A stretch of DNA of 64,000 bases. Source: Paulinella micropora. Lineage: Eukaryota > Cercozoa > Imbricatea > Euglyphida > Paulinellidae. Below, piece after piece: positions 28,832-38,621 of the stretch (position 1 is its first letter; the number at the start of each line of letters is the position of its first letter). The DNA lies in assembly GCA_019918135.1 (NCBI GenBank), contig WBZZ01004540.1, forward strand, positions 102,501 through 166,500, written 5' to 3'. Under the pieces are notes generated by a model. The model saw only the letters and a list, made by a program, of their open reading frames with translations, ran no database searches and had not been told where the DNA came from. Position numbers and translations under genes: made by a program.

Positions 28832-29884
28832 GAGCACACAGAGTGGGCCAAACAGAGACAGCTATTTATTAAAGCAGTTGGAATTTTGTTGTGGCCAAGC
28901 ACTGTGAATTCGGCCGCGGCGACAGATGTAGAATTTCAATGGACCTCAAAGTTGGGGTTGGCTGAAAGCTACTCCGACGGGCGTGGTGTAGCACAAGACC
29001 AGGCACAGGCAGTAGCTTGGCTCTGCAAGGCTGCGGAGCAAGGGGACCCTGTCGCGCAGAACAATTTGGGGTTTTGCTATGAAAACGGACGAGGAGTCGT
29101 CAGGAACGTCGCTCATGCGATCGAGTGGTACCACCTAGCTGCAGAGCAAGGGTATGCTGCCGCGCAGTTTAATTTGGGGGTTTGTTATGCGAACGAGCAA
29201 GGGGTCCGCCGAGACTGCGCTCAAGCAATCGAGTGGTACCGTCGAGCTGCTAACCAAGGGCAAGCGCAGGCACAACTGAACCTGGGGGCTTGTTACGCAA
29301 AAGGACGAGGAATCGAGCAAGATGACACCCAAGCAATCGAGTGTTACCGCCGAGCAGCCAAGCAAGGGGATGCTTTAGCACAGTTCAACTTGGGGGTTTG
29401 TTACGTGAAAGGACGAGGACTTGGCCAAGACGACGCTCAAGCACTCGAGTGGTTTCATAAGGCTGCGGAACAAGGGCATGCTGTCGCACAGAACACTTTG
29501 GGGTTTTTGTACGAAAACGGGCGAGGAGTCGGCAGGGACGACGCCCAGGCGTTCGAGTGGTACGGCCGAGCCGCTAAGCAAGGGGATGCTTGGGCACAGC
29601 TCTATGTGGGGGTCTGTTACGCGAAAGGACGGGGAGTCGGCCAGAACGATGCTCAGGCAGTAGTATGGTTCCGTAAGGCTGCAGAACAGGGGCATGCTGT
29701 CGCACAGAATAATTTGGGGTTTTTTAATGAGAAAGGACGAGGGGTCGAAAGGGACCAAGCTAGAGCGATCAATTGGTACTGCCGAGCCGCCGAGCAAGGA
29801 GATGCTTTGGCACGGCGTAACCTGGTGGTTTGTTACAAGAACGCACAGCAAAATAGCCAAGGCGATGCTCAGGCAGTCGAGTGA
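28832..29884 (+). CDS. Sel1-repeat protein
   Basis: About nine 36-residue Sel1-like repeats fill the frame, each with the pattern A..NLG.CY..GRGV..D.AQA..W...AAEQG.A (for example AQNNLGFCYENGRGVVRN and AQFNLGVCYANEQGVRRD). Such solenoids mediate protein contacts. No ATG precedes the first repeat after the G-run at 28790-28830, so the start is unclear or lost. Ends on TGA; a few coding-like residues (ALSINAGVQSRLANCYRRA) follow in another frame. Alternating repeat subtypes suggest growth by duplication of repeat pairs. Confidence 0.8.
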   Translation, partial: EHTEWAKQRQLFIKAVGILLWPSTVNSAAATDVEFQWTSKLGLAESYSDGRGVAQDQAQAVAWLCKAAEQGDPVAQNNLGFCYENGRGVVRNVAHAIEWYHLAAEQGYAAAQFNLGVCYANEQGVRRDCAQAIEWYRRAANQGQAQAQLNLGACYAKGRGIEQDDTQAIECYRRAAKQGDALAQFNLGVCYVKGRGLGQDDAQALEWFHKAAEQGHAVAQNTLGFLYENGRGVGRDDAQAFEWYGRAAKQGDAWAQLYVGVCYAKGRGVGQNDAQAVVWFRKAAEQGHAVAQNNLGFFNEKGRGVERDQARAINWYCRAAEQGDALARRNLVVCYKNAQQNSQGDAQAVE

Positions 29885-30146
29885 TCTACGCGCTCTTTCG
29901 ATCAACGCCGGGGTTCAGTCTCGGCTTGCCAACTGCTACCGGCGGGCCTGCGACCACGCCGGGGCCTGGCGACGAGAGCTCAGGCCGGGTCCGCGCTGAA
30001 AAGCGCACGAGATTAACTCTTAATAGACAGGGACCGAAAGGGGGTGGGAAGCATGCCACCCCCCCGCTGGCACGGCCAGCGGGAAGGAGAGTTGCTTTTT
30101 ATTAAATTAATTTCTGGAAGACAAAACACGTGGTGACCGTCTTATC

Positions 30147-30305
30147 AACCCCCGCTTGCGCGGGTTGGAAGGAGGGGGGGGGGGGTAGATAGAAAAGTGT
30201 GTGTCCTTTCTCACTCTCTCTCTCTCTCTCTCGCCCCCCCCCCCCCCCTCCTCCCCTCACCTCTTCCCTCATCCCTCTCCAGCCCGCGCCAGCGGGCCGG
30301 GGGGC
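30147..30305. repeat. Two-part palindromes and CT microsatellite
   Basis: AACCCCCGCTTGCGCGGGTTGG plus G(13) at 30147-30186 is the two-part repeat in reverse order; (CT)n at about 30212-30232; C(15) at 30234-30248; AGCCCGCGCCAGCGGGCC at about 30283-30300 is the second hairpin alone. All lie in the leader of the adhesin gene. Confidence 0.75.
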
Positions 30306-30337
30306 AGCGGGTTGGGCGGGCTGTATATCTAGTAAAT

Positions 30338-32645
30338 ATGAAGGGGATGATGCAGTCAAAGCTAGCCCGCGCCTCTTTCAGTACACCAGGCCTGCCGCGC
30401 GTGCTGCTGACGGCCCTGCTGCCGCTGCTGCTGCGTGCGTATTGTCCGTACGACCCCTCGGTAGCCCAGCCCGGCGACCTGGTGCTGGAGCTGTCTGTGA
30501 GCGCGGCAGGCGCCAACTGGACGCTGCCGGTCACCGGCGCCAACGGAGCGGTTGGTGTGTGGGAGTTTTTTGGGAGCAGGGCAGAGCGGCGCAGCGGTGC
30601 AGCGCGCTGGGGCCGTGCACTTACACTTTTACCGACGGTGGCGTCTTTGCTGTGGTAGTGCGCGGCCGGGTGCCGGGTTGGGCTATGACCTTGGATTGGC
30701 GGGGACGACATGGTGGAGGGCGGGTAGGCCTGCGCAAGATCCTGCAGTGGGGCGGGCTGCGGCTGGCGGCTGAGACGGGCTAGCACTCGCGCGGCCTTTG
30801 CAGAGTCGCCGTGCCTCAAGTTTGCAAACGTTACTGGTTGGGACCTGTCGCGTGTGGTACTAGACACGAGCTACATGTTTCGTGGCACGCAGGCCATTTC
30901 GCTGCCCGGATTGGCGAGCTGGAACATGTCGCGGGTCGTGAACGCCAGCGGCATGTTTGCGGACGCGCCGCTGCTCAGGGCGGACCTGTCGCGCTGGAGG
31001 CTAGAGAGCTTGCAAGACGCCAGCGAAATGCTGTCCGGCTCGCCCGGGCTTGCGCAGGACCTGAGCAACTGGACGCTACCACCCATGGACCCGCAGACCA
31101 CAGCAACCTTTTGCGAGGGCCTAGCGCGCGGGTCTCTGCTGCGAAAGTCCCAGGTCCCCCAGGCGTGCCTGAGCAGCTCGCCGTCGCTTTCCGGCTCGAG
31201 GTCGGTGTCCAGCTCGCCATCCGTGTCCATCTCGCCTTCCGCGTCCAGCTCGGCCTCGGTTACCGGCTCGGCGTCCGTGACCAGCTCGGAGTCCGTGACC
31301 AGCTCGGAGTCCGTTTCCAGCTCGGAGTCCGTGTCCAGCTCGCCGTCCGTGACCAGCTCGCCGTCCCTGTCTAGCTCGGCGTCCGTGACCAGCTCGCCGT
31401 CCCTGTCTAGCTCGGCGTCCGTGACCAGCTCGCCGTCCTTGTCTAGCTCGGCGTCGGTGACCAGCTCGGCGTCCGTGACCAGCTCGCCGTCCTTGTCTAG
31501 CTCGGCGTCCGTGACCAGCTCGGAGTCCGTGTCCAGCTCGCCGTCAGTGACCAGCTCGCCGTCCTTGTCCAGCTCGCCGTCCCTGTCCAGCTCAGTGTCC
31601 TTGTCAGGCTCAACGTCGGTCTCCGGTTCAGTGTCCTTGTCCCGCTCGCCGCCTATGTCCAGCTCGGTGTCCGTGTCGGTCTCGGTGACGCCCACCATGT
31701 CGGTGACCCGCTTCGCCTCGCCCAGTCTCTCGGCGACAGCGTCGCCCACGCCCTCGATAACGCCCACTCCTTCAATAACCCAGTCGGTTTCGCCGACAAT
31801 ATCGGTTACGCCCACTAGCTCTCCGACGCCCACCCCCTCGGTGACGTCCAGCGTGTCACGGACGGTGACAATTTCGGTGACTGCGACTTCCACCGTGTCA
31901 ATTACGCCCAGCGTGTCGCAGACGCCGACAGTCTCGGTGACTGCGACTTCCACCGTCTCGCTTACGCCCAGCGTGTCGCTGACTCCCACACCTTCGGACG
32001 CGCACCGTCTCGCCGACGCGGTCTCCAATATGCTACCCCGCCCTAACCTTTGTGGCAAGCACTCCTCAGACAAATGCAAACTGAACGGCATCCGCTTCTA
32101 GTTAATATGCTTATGCTCCTACCAATCCTCAGTGGAGTGCTATGGACAACAACGTAGCAACCATGTGGCTAAGTGCGCAAAACAAATACACCGTTACTAC
32201 GTGCACAACCTGCTCTTTAAATGCCAATTCAGCCGCCGCAACCACGGATGTAGGGCTAGCTCAGTTGATATACGGTGAATACTTGGTGGTGCAGATGGCT
32301 GGTCCGATGCCAACGGGCGTGATGGCTGAATTTGAGGGTGCAACCGTGTGTGCAAGCTCCAATGCTGGATCAGGATCATTTTGGGTACCTTCGATACTAG
32401 TAATTGCCGCATGGGACGGCGTGGCGGCCGCCTGGACACCCCTCTGGAATCCTGCTAGCGCCTGGGCCTGGACAACCCCCAGCACTTGCCAAACGATACC
32501 TGCTTCTACCGGCTACTATCGTTATTTTAGGATCATTGTCAAACAAATGTACCAAAAGTGTAGTACTACCTGCAGTACTTCAGACAGCTACGAAATGATG
32601 CCGGAAGTACGCTTGACGTTAACTCTGCAGGCTTTTTGCACATAA
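30338..32645 (+). CDS. Secreted adhesin: BspA-like, Ser-rich stalk, F5/8C-like domain; frame-split
   Basis: From ATG 30338: signal peptide (VLLTALLPLLLRAYC, residues about 22-36); a domain with WELF-like and TDGGVFAVVVRG; BspA/DUF285-type repeats (MFRGTQAISLPGLASWNMS; NASGMFADAPLLRADLSRW), known from microbial and giant-virus surface proteins; a stalk of six-residue Ser units, xSVTSS/PSLSSS (31190-31670), then Thr/Pro-rich SVTPTxS; and a C-terminal discoidin-like domain (APTNPQWSAMDNNVATMWLS...YRYFRIIVKQ...MMPEVRLTL). The order is that of a long surface adhesin. Three or more reading-frame breaks; the BspA and stalk segment (30854-32101) is the longest open part. Confidence 0.65.
31190..31670 (+). 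repeat. Tandem 18-base repeats coding the Ser-rich stalk
   Basis: Many units of the kind TCCGTGACCAGCTCGCCG with variants, in register with codons so the stalk keeps SxS spacing. The antisense strand is also fully open (an acidic Glu/Asp/Thr frame), as expected from the repeat and not evidence of an antisense gene. Confidence 0.9.
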
Positions 32646-32654
32646 AGGGGCTGG

Positions 32655-32700
32655 GGGGCGGGGGCTTGCCTTGCAAGATTTCAATACAATCCGAATCGTA
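32655..32700 (+). repeat. Solo right end of a Fanzor element
   Basis: AAGATTTCAATACAATCCG matches the last 19 bases of copies A-D with no element body before it. Probably a relict end left by deletion, or a short target-like match. Confidence 0.5.
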
Positions 32701-32702
32701 TC

Positions 32703-32740
32703 AAAAGTAAAGTAGGGTTTTAGTAAAGATCAAGGCCTGA
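32703..32740 (+). repeat. 38-bp repeat, copy 1
   Basis: From AAAAGTAAAGTAGGG to GATCAAGGCCT; an exact copy is at 36267-36304. See that entry. Confidence 0.85.
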
Positions 32741-32898
32741 AGCAGTGTACAAATCTTGAATGGCATCCCACCTCTGCTTTAATATTTTTACAATACTCCT
32801 GCAGAAAAATTAAAAATAGGCTAGAACATCGAGAGGTCAAAAAATAAAGAACATAAAATCTGCAAACCCGTACAAATGTATTTTTAAAAAAATTAAAG
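32741..32898. other. AT-rich 3' region
   Basis: AT-rich gap between convergent genes with several ATTAAA/AATAAA-like words (AATTAAAAATAGG; AAAAATTAAAG). Probable poly(A) signals for both sides. Confidence 0.4.
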
Positions 32899-33288
32899 TC
32901 AGGCCGAGTCTTCATTGTAGCCGCAGGGGCAAACGCCGGTTTCTTCAGGGTGTCGCCACTCGCTGCACCTGGGGCCATCACAGCTGTAGAGCCGACATTT
33001 GTCACAATCACTCATGTCCGCGAAGCCTCGGAAGGTCTCGGCGATCGCGCGGGCGCCCACCAGAGCACGGAGCAGCTTATGACAGACTGCCCTTAGCTCT
33101 TTCGGGTTCTTCGTCTTGTTCACTAGCTCTACTACCTCGGCCAGGTTATCTTCATCGCTGCAATCTTCATCATAGAGAAGCACACATTCGTCGCGCTGAG
33201 CGCACCACTCTGGGTTAAGCGCTTTTTCGCCCCGCTGGACAAGCTCGAATAGTTCGACGTCGGGTGGTCCGTCCGTATCTTTTGCTTC
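32899..33288 (-). CDS. Cys/His-rich zinc protein, paralogue 2, 5'-truncated
   Basis: About 130 codons. LRAVCHKLLRALVGARAIAE...CDKCRLYSCDGPRCSEWRH...CPC matches the helix and Cys/His cluster of the protein at 13169-13702 (LRKLCEEMVQALYGGFAIA...CDMCNWWHCDDCGELRH...CDC). Its N-terminal half (DVELFELVQRGEKALNPEW) is unlike the other copy, and the frame runs back without an ATG to the right end of Fanzor derivative D (about 33320), which seems to have cut off the start. Ends on TGA. Likely metal-binding; role unknown. Confidence 0.6.
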   Translation of the reverse strand, partial: EAKDTDGPPDVELFELVQRGEKALNPEWCAQRDECVLLYDEDCSDEDNLAEVVELVNKTKNPKELRAVCHKLLRALVGARAIAETFRGFADMSDCDKCRLYSCDGPRCSEWRHPEETGVCPCGYNEDSA

Positions 33289-33415
33289 TTGCGGCTGTTG
33301 GCAGTTGGGCTGCTAACGGATTGGATTGAAATCTTCAGAGGGGGTTGAACCCACCAGAGACCGGCGGGCTGCTGGGAGGAAGAAAGGGCAGCACGCGGCA
33401 CATCCCCCCTCCCTC

Positions 33416-33474
33416 CTCAGAGCGGGGGGCAAAGCCCTCCCGAGCCCCCCTTCAGCCCGCGCCAGCGGGCTGTA
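33416..33474 (+). repeat. Two-part palindrome, junction 1 of copy D
   Basis: GGGGGGCAAAGCCCTCCCG then AGCCCGCGCCAGCGGGCT. It replaces the stretch between the nuclease C-terminus and the conserved right-end block; copy C has the same junction (54668-54722), so this substitution predates the split of C and D or hit the same site twice. Confidence 0.8.
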
Positions 33475-33571
33475 GCAGTCTCAAGAGAATATTGCGACTG
33501 ACGTTCATGTCGCGTCCGTTCTGGAGGGCGCACCACTCACAACTATAAGTCTTGGCGGCTTTGATGTCCCT

Positions 33572-33634
33572 CCAGCTCGCTGGCGCGGGCTGGAATGGAG
33601 AGAAGGGGGGGGCGCGGGGGGCTTGCCCCCCGGG
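33572..33634 (-). repeat. Two-part palindrome, junction 2 of copy D
   Basis: Reverse order relative to junction 1: AGCTCGCTGGCGCGGGCT, spacer, then G(8)CGC and GGGGGGCTTGCCCCCC. It stands for about 730 bases present in copy A (about 7213-7947). Confidence 0.8.
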
Positions 33635-33857
33635 TTGACCTGCGCTCCTCCCACTTGCGGAAGTGGACTCTCTTCCGTGAAAAAACTTGCCTTTCTGCCT
33701 AAGATTTGTGATGGCGGAGGCCCCTCGCCGCTTGTAGGTCCCGGATGGCCACTTCGCGGATGTCGTAGGGCACGTTGAGAAGCCACGGTCTGGCCCGCAC
33801 AAATTTACTACCTTCTTTCACAAATCGCAGGCGCAGAGTATCCAGATCGAAGTCGCC

Positions 33858-33935
33858 CCGGGGGGGCCGCCCCCCGCGCCCCCCCCCCCCCTTAAAGGCC
33901 CCGCATACTACCCTCCAGCCCGCGCAAGCGGGGTG
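33858..33935 (+). repeat. Two-part palindrome, junction 3 of copy D
   Basis: G(8)CCGCCCCCCGCG with a long C-run, spacer TTAAAGGCCCCGCATAC, then AGCCCGCGCAAGCGGGG. It stands for about 380 bases present in copy A (about 6605-6985). Confidence 0.8.
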
Positions 33936-34034
33936 AGTAGATTCTGCACGTGAGTGTTTTGAGCGGGGGCGTCTTGCCCGCTTTCTTGTTCAGACTAAAC
34001 TTTTTTTCAGGCACCTTCTAGTATCAAGTGTAAG

Positions 34035-34085
34035 ACCGTCGAGCTTTAATAAAAAATTCCTTTTTGCACTTTCTTGGCGCCTCCC
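34035..34085 (-). terminator. Dispersed 3'-end module (TTAAAG...AAAGTGCAAAAA)
   Basis: Read on the minus strand: GGCGCCAAGAAAGTGCAAAAAGG, A/T-rich centre with TTTTTTATTAAAGCTCGAC. Copies at 39915-39955, 53735-53790, 58835-58885 and 59385-59435. The 39.9-kb copy lies exactly at a gene's stop codon, so the module seems to be a transcription-end unit that has been copied around. Confidence 0.55.
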
Positions 34086-34276
34086 CCCTGCCCCTTCCCT
34101 CTCCCGCTCCCGATCCCCAGACACAATCCGTGCTTCCTCCTCCCCTGTCTCTTCCCTTTCCCTCTCCTAGTTGGGGAAGGGGAAAGATAATCGGAGAAAA
34201 AAGGGGTGAGAGTTTGACGCGGGGGGTACAAAATGCGCGAAAAGAGAGTGGCTTCTTACATTACGAACATTTGTAA

Positions 34277-34429
34277 ATGGCAGAGAGTGCCAATGAGAGC
34301 GACAGTGCCACCTCGCTGACGTTAAGCGCGTCACAGCAGGCGCCCGTACCGGCAGCACCAAGCCCGGCGCGCAGGCCCATTGGCAGGGCAGCATTCGAGC
34401 TGAGGGCGACGTGGACGAATTTTGGTTAA
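34277..34429 (+). CDS. Small 50-residue protein
   Basis: ATG 34277 to TAA 34427-34429: MAESANESDSATSLTLSA at the start, a Pro/Ala middle and FELRATWTNFG at the end. Protein-like, with an AT-rich leader and an ATTAAATTAAG stretch right after the stop. May be a whole small gene or a surviving first exon-like fragment. Confidence 0.35.
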   Translation: MAESANESDSATSLTLSASQQAPVPAAPSPARRPIGRAAFELRATWTNFG

Positions 34430-36234
34430 ATTAAATTAAGATTAACAAAAAAACAAACTTTAGTAAAACTCATCGGTTTGGCGTTGCATCCTGCAAAAAA
34501 AACAGCACACTCTCTCTTTTCTTTTCTTCCTGGTTCCGCTTTTTCTTTATTTCCAATACATGTACAGGTTGGGCATTTCTCGGAAGAGCTCGTTGAAGGT
34601 TGTCTCGTCGAAATCTCTACAACCCAGATAGTCAACGTGTGTAGAGAGCGAACTGCAGCCAAAAACTCTAAAGGAATTTCCCTGATAGGACAATAGGCGA
34701 TTTCTAGCTCGCGCAGTGGCACCCCCTGAAGCCCCCCCGCTATCGAGACCAGGCAGGCTCCGTCAAGCCCTGAACAACGATAGAATGCAAGCCGCTGCAG
34801 GTTGACAGGCAGGTCGGGAAACGTATGACTCATGCCGAGACATCCGAAGAAACGCAGCTCTACCAAAGAGCCCAGATGCAGCCAGGACTGCCGCGGAGCC
34901 TCGCGAAAGTCCCAATTGCGAATGTGCAAAATTTTGCAGCGCGCAATCCAAAGTTCTTAGTTGGTGCGTAGTCTGCCTACCTAGGCTGAGCTCTTTCAGG
35001 TCCTTGGGCAGCCCCGCTAGACCATGCTTGCTGATTGCACAATCACTGAGCGCCAGGCTGTGCAGGCCGGCCGGCAACCCGGCTAAGTCATCATCTGTGA
35101 TCTTGCAGTCGTCAATCGACAGCCTGCGTAGCACTTTCCTTAGTGGTACACATCTTAGCAGATCTCGCAGAAATTGGGTGTTATCATCCCCTCTGAACGA
35201 GATTCCCAAATATTGTAGCGGGAGAGTCGACAGCGATTGGAAATCGATTCTCTTGTCCATCTCCAAAATGTCGCCGCACAGTTCCAGGTGATAGAGGCTG
35301 CGAAATTTGGCCAGGGACGCGAGACCCGTCTGAGTAATATCGGACTTGCAGCCAAGCTCGAGTTTTTTAAGTTTTGTTGCCATGTTCGTCAGCCGCGCGA
35401 GTTTTTCTAAGTGCCAGACGCGTACCGGGTCTAGTTTTAATTCTTCGACTAGGGGCAGTTCTTCCAGCTGGCTTAGCCAATGCAAACTGCCCATAAATCG
35501 GTAACGCACCTCGAGCCGCTTGAGGTCCGCGAGGTCTTGCAGGCACTGGAAGGGGCGGCCGTTTAACTTTTGCCACGTTTTGGACTTTTCTTTGCTTGTG
35601 GGCACTTTTTCGACTTCGTCGTCGTCGTCTGGACCAAAGTGAGACTGGGATGAGAGGACACTGAAGCTCTGCAGTGATTGGCACTTGGCCAGGACAGCAC
35701 GCGTTTTGGCTTCGTTCAGAAAGAACGACGTTTCCAGCTGCAGGAGCGCGTGCGGCGCCCGCAAGGCAGCCAGCGCGGCTGGCAAAACATACTCTTCTTC
35801 GTAGTCGTAGTCAAGCAGACGCAGGCTGCGGACGGTCGCCGGTGCGCGTAGCAGCCCGACGAGATCCTTGCCTCGCACGGTAAGCTCGTCTATGCGAAGC
35901 CCTTGTAGTAGCTCCTGGGCCGTGCTGTTGTTCGCCGAGACGCGGCGTAGGCCTGACACCTTGGGCCACGGTACAAGGCCAAGAGCTGTCGGTGGTGCTG
36001 CCGGCTCAGGTCAATCTCGGGCTGCCGAAATCCCTGCCAGAAGCCTGTGGCGCCCGTGACCAGCTGGTTGAGCTGGCGGTTGACCAAGGCTAGCGCGGCC
36101 ACGTCGGAAATTTTCAGACATCCACGCACGAGCTTCCACACATCGTCAGGGATGTCCAGCAACGGAGCAGAGGCGGGCCGGGGCGTAGCTGTGTGCCGAC
36201 GCTTGGGCCGGACTTTTCGGCTCCTGCCGAACAT
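34430..36234 (-). CDS. F-box / leucine-rich-repeat protein, frame-split
   Basis: From ATG 36234: basic N-terminus (RSRKVRPKRRH), F-box LLDIPDDVWKLVRGCLKI and ALALVNRQLNQLV (residues about 25-65), then some 18 LRRs (LRRLSIDDCKITDDDLAGL; LHSLALSDCAISKHGLAGL; LRELEIAYCPIREIPLEF). F-box/LRR proteins bind Skp1 and present targets to SCF ubiquitin ligases; giant viruses commonly carry them. The coding is spread over three frames (35950-36234, about 34990-35959, 34430-34980), so about two or three breaks. A Cys-rich tail (CPTCTCIGNKEKAEP) is probably beyond the natural end. Confidence 0.7.
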
Positions 36235-36266
36235 TTCTTCTTTCTTTTTTGTATGCTATGAATCCC

Positions 36267-36304
36267 TAAAAAGTAAAGTAGGGTTTTAGTAAAGATCAAG
36301 GCCT
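36267..36304 (+). repeat. 38-bp repeat, copy 2
   Basis: Same sequence as 32703-32740 (AAAAGTAAAGTAGGG...GATCAAGGCCT), 3.56 kb away, same orientation, both in gene-free gaps with no other similarity beyond a few bases. Contains TTTTAGTAAAG, so it may be a copied transcript end. Confidence 0.85.
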
Positions 36305-36373
36305 AATGCTCAACCGGATGTAGGAGGGCTTCAACAAAGAGACATTTTCTGAGTCTTGTGCCCCATGGTTCTT

Positions 36374-37677
36374 TTAATGAGCTGGGCCCGTCCGCTTTTC
36401 GGGTTGTCCAGTTTGCAGAGACGGGTGGCGAGGTGTGGTCGAGTAGCAGAAAGACCCCGGTGGGGCTGTGCCTGGGAAGGTGCCCGTGTACACCGCTGCC
36501 TCCCACTTTTTCTTGCGCGTGAGCTCGTGAATGCCTACTTGGTCAACTAGCCAACGCAGAGTACCATAACTGTAGAATGTCCGCACACAATGTCTGATGT
36601 AGCTCTTGGCGCATTCCCGCGGGGCTCCGTCCACAGGGTCCCGCAAGCGCCTGACCGCCGTCAAAATGACCAAGCCCTTGGGCCGGGCGGTCTTGGCCTG
36701 GACGGTCTTAGCATCTGCTAAGCTGCAGTGCTCGAAGCCGAGCTTGACAATCACTGCTTTTTTGTTGGCAGTGCGCCCATCCACGCGCACCGACAGGAAG
36801 GGGGCCCACCTGGGCGCTGGGCAGTTCCGTTGGGGCAGGCCCGGTGGTCCCAGCTCCGGACATTCCGACTTGAGAACTGAGTCCAAGGTTTCTAAGAAAA
36901 TGTTGCTCTCCGTGATGCCTTCCCACTCTTGATCGGAAGCTCGCGACGCTAGTAGCCACAGCGGAGGCAGGGGCAGGGGCTCGTACGAGCCGGAATCCAT
37001 GGGCCGGTACTCATCCAACAAGCGTATTTTGCTCAAGACCAAACTACACCCCGCCCCGAGCACGCCAGCAGCCTCTGCGTACCTCCTACGCACCACGACG
37101 TCCAGAACGCGGAGATGTTCTCTGTTAATCAAGGCCAAACTATGCAAGTCCTTGATCAAGCGTCCACATTAGCTGCGGCTCGCTCGCACAGCTTAGTGTG
37201 GGCGCGATGTGTCCGCCAATGGAATGACCCAAGACATCCGGTCTGTCTATGCTGTGTTGCACTATGTAAGCTTCGACAATCTCTGCCAGCAACCTACCAG
37301 GCCTCGTCCCACGCAATTTATAGTAGGCAGGCAGGCGTGGGGCAGGCCTGGAAGGGTCTGGCAGGTTGAGCAAATGAACTTCTTGGTAGGACTTGTCGCA
37401 CGGCTCTTGCAATCTCCTTCAGCTCGTGCTCTTCCGCGGCGCGAGCTGGGACCTCTCCCTCCTTCACCTCGTGCTTCCCCACGGAACGTACCTTAGCCGC
37501 GCAAATGCGCGCCAGAAGCTCGTTGGCCCCCCCGCCAACCACTGGTTGGCGGTATTCCCCGAGCCAGGTACGACGACCGACGCCTCTGAGAACCTGTTCT
37601 TCTTCGAACCCAAGAAACCCCCTAATCAAACGGGTGCTGTCTGCACAAGGCAGCACCGTTTGTGCAGACTGTGCCAT
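36374..37677 (-). CDS. Unknown protein, frame-split
   Basis: From ATG 37677 (MAQSAQTVLPCADSTR). Three successive frames carry protein-like sequence: GFLGFEEEQVLRGVGRRTWL...ELLARICAAKVRSVGKHEV; then QEVHLLNLPDPSRPAPRLP...LLAEIVEAYIVQHSIDRPD; then LHSLALINREHLRVLDVVV...KKAVIVKLGFEHCSLADA. The last frame, 36374-37159, is the longest (261 codons). About 430 residues. A short resemblance of LHSLALINREHLRV to F-box linkers is the only hint. No family recognised. Confidence 0.45.
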
Positions 37678-37874
37678 TGTCACGGGGGCGGGCTGGCTGG
37701 CTCCACTACTCTCCCTATCTCTCTCTCCCCCCCCCAAAAAAAAAACTCTGGCCACTTGATTTCCTTTCTCTTGCTATTATCAGGCTGATACCTAGCAAAA
37801 GCAAAACAAAACAGAAGGATGGAGAGGGGGGGGGGGGCAGAATTCTGTCCCCTCTAGGGGGGGGGGCTGCTTCA

Positions 37875-38621
37875 ATGAAAAGAGCAAAGAGCTTTTCTTC
37901 CTTAAAACTACACATACAAATGGAAGAACGAGACCAGCGGAGGGGCGCGGATGAGAAGGATTTCGACGGTGTACAGGGGTTAAAACTAGGGCAAGAACAA
38001 CTGGTCAGGTATCGTCCCCTAAACTACGTGCTTACCCGGTCGGGCGAGGGGGCTGATGCGACGGGCGTGATGAGGATGCGTGTCGTTTTCCCGATTTCGG
38101 TTAAGAATGGTAAAAAATCCTATTTTGAGTTTGCACCCCTGGATTTCCAGGTCACACAACAAGATCGGAATCGCGTGCCTGATAAAGTGGCTCTAGGTCT
38201 AGTACATTATATACAGGTAGCCTTTGGTCATAACGCGGCTAACCGTGGGTTTATCGTTGAACTGCGGCCTAGATTGAAGAAGCAGGGAACCGAGCATCGT
38301 GAGTCCACCCCAGTCCACACCGTGGAGACGTGGTTCGGCGCCAGGGGCGCGCTCAGGACAATCCTTAATCCACATCCAGCACTCAGTAATTTCATTAAAA
38401 TTCTGCGCCAATTCATTGTTATTAATCTCAGTTTAGTTTTTAATCGATCTAAATTTACATGTTTACGAAAGGCAGTCGATTTCCCCCCCCCCCCCCCCTC
38501 TCCCCCATGTCGTGCGCACAGAGTCGGCCAGGCCGAGGCGGAGCCCGGGCGGGCACAGTCGCTAGCGTGGCTACGTTTTCATGTTCGTAGCACGCTTCAC
38601 ACGCGGCGCGGTCATCTGTGA
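37875..38621 (+). CDS. Unknown protein, end uncertain
   Basis: 248 codons from ATG 37875 (MKRAKSFSSLKLHIQM). A beta-rich core (VMRMRVVFPISVKNGKKSY; HYIQVAFGHNAANRGF; RGALRTILNPHPALS) precedes a weaker tail; after about 38470 the frame crosses a C(16) run and becomes the antisense of the next gene, so the natural end is probably near 38440 with a frame change or a missed stop. Preceded by G/C runs at 37828-37868. Confidence 0.5.
   Translation: MKRAKSFSSLKLHIQMEERDQRRGADEKDFDGVQGLKLGQEQLVRYRPLNYVLTRSGEGADATGVMRMRVVFPISVKNGKKSYFEFAPLDFQVTQQDRNRVPDKVALGLVHYIQVAFGHNAANRGFIVELRPRLKKQGTEHRESTPVHTVETWFGARGALRTILNPHPALSNFIKILRQFIVINLSLVFNRSKFTCLRKAVDFPPPPPSPPCRAHRVGQAEAEPGRAQSLAWLRFHVRSTLHTRRGHL

Larger units (their letters stand above)
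33318..34020 (-). mobile_element. Fanzor element, copy D, internally deleted
   Basis: Minus-strand relict of about 0.7 kb. Four pieces of the element remain in order: nuclease N-terminus (33936-34018), middle (33635-33858, with DFDLDTLRLRFV-type sequence), C-terminal zinc ribbon/RuvC-III part (33475-33572), and the conserved right end (33318-33415). At each of the three joins sits a two-part palindrome instead of the missing DNA. No nuclease can be made. The right end is nevertheless well kept. Confidence 0.8.

Noticed and set aside
28531-28872. Gene reading MRCGDGRDGKLATEVAQQQ
   Set aside because: Short, ends in a poly-Gly artefact of the G-run; only a weak helix is protein-like.
28900-28925. 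EcoRI-NotI adaptor or vector junction (GAATTCGGCCGC)
   Set aside because: Single occurrence inside continuous coding-like sequence with no vector sequence around it; probably chance.
31190-31670. Antisense acidic gene opposite the Ser stalk (30871-32091, minus)
   Set aside because: The open antisense frame follows from the codon-phased repeat; the sense strand has signal peptide and recognisable domains.
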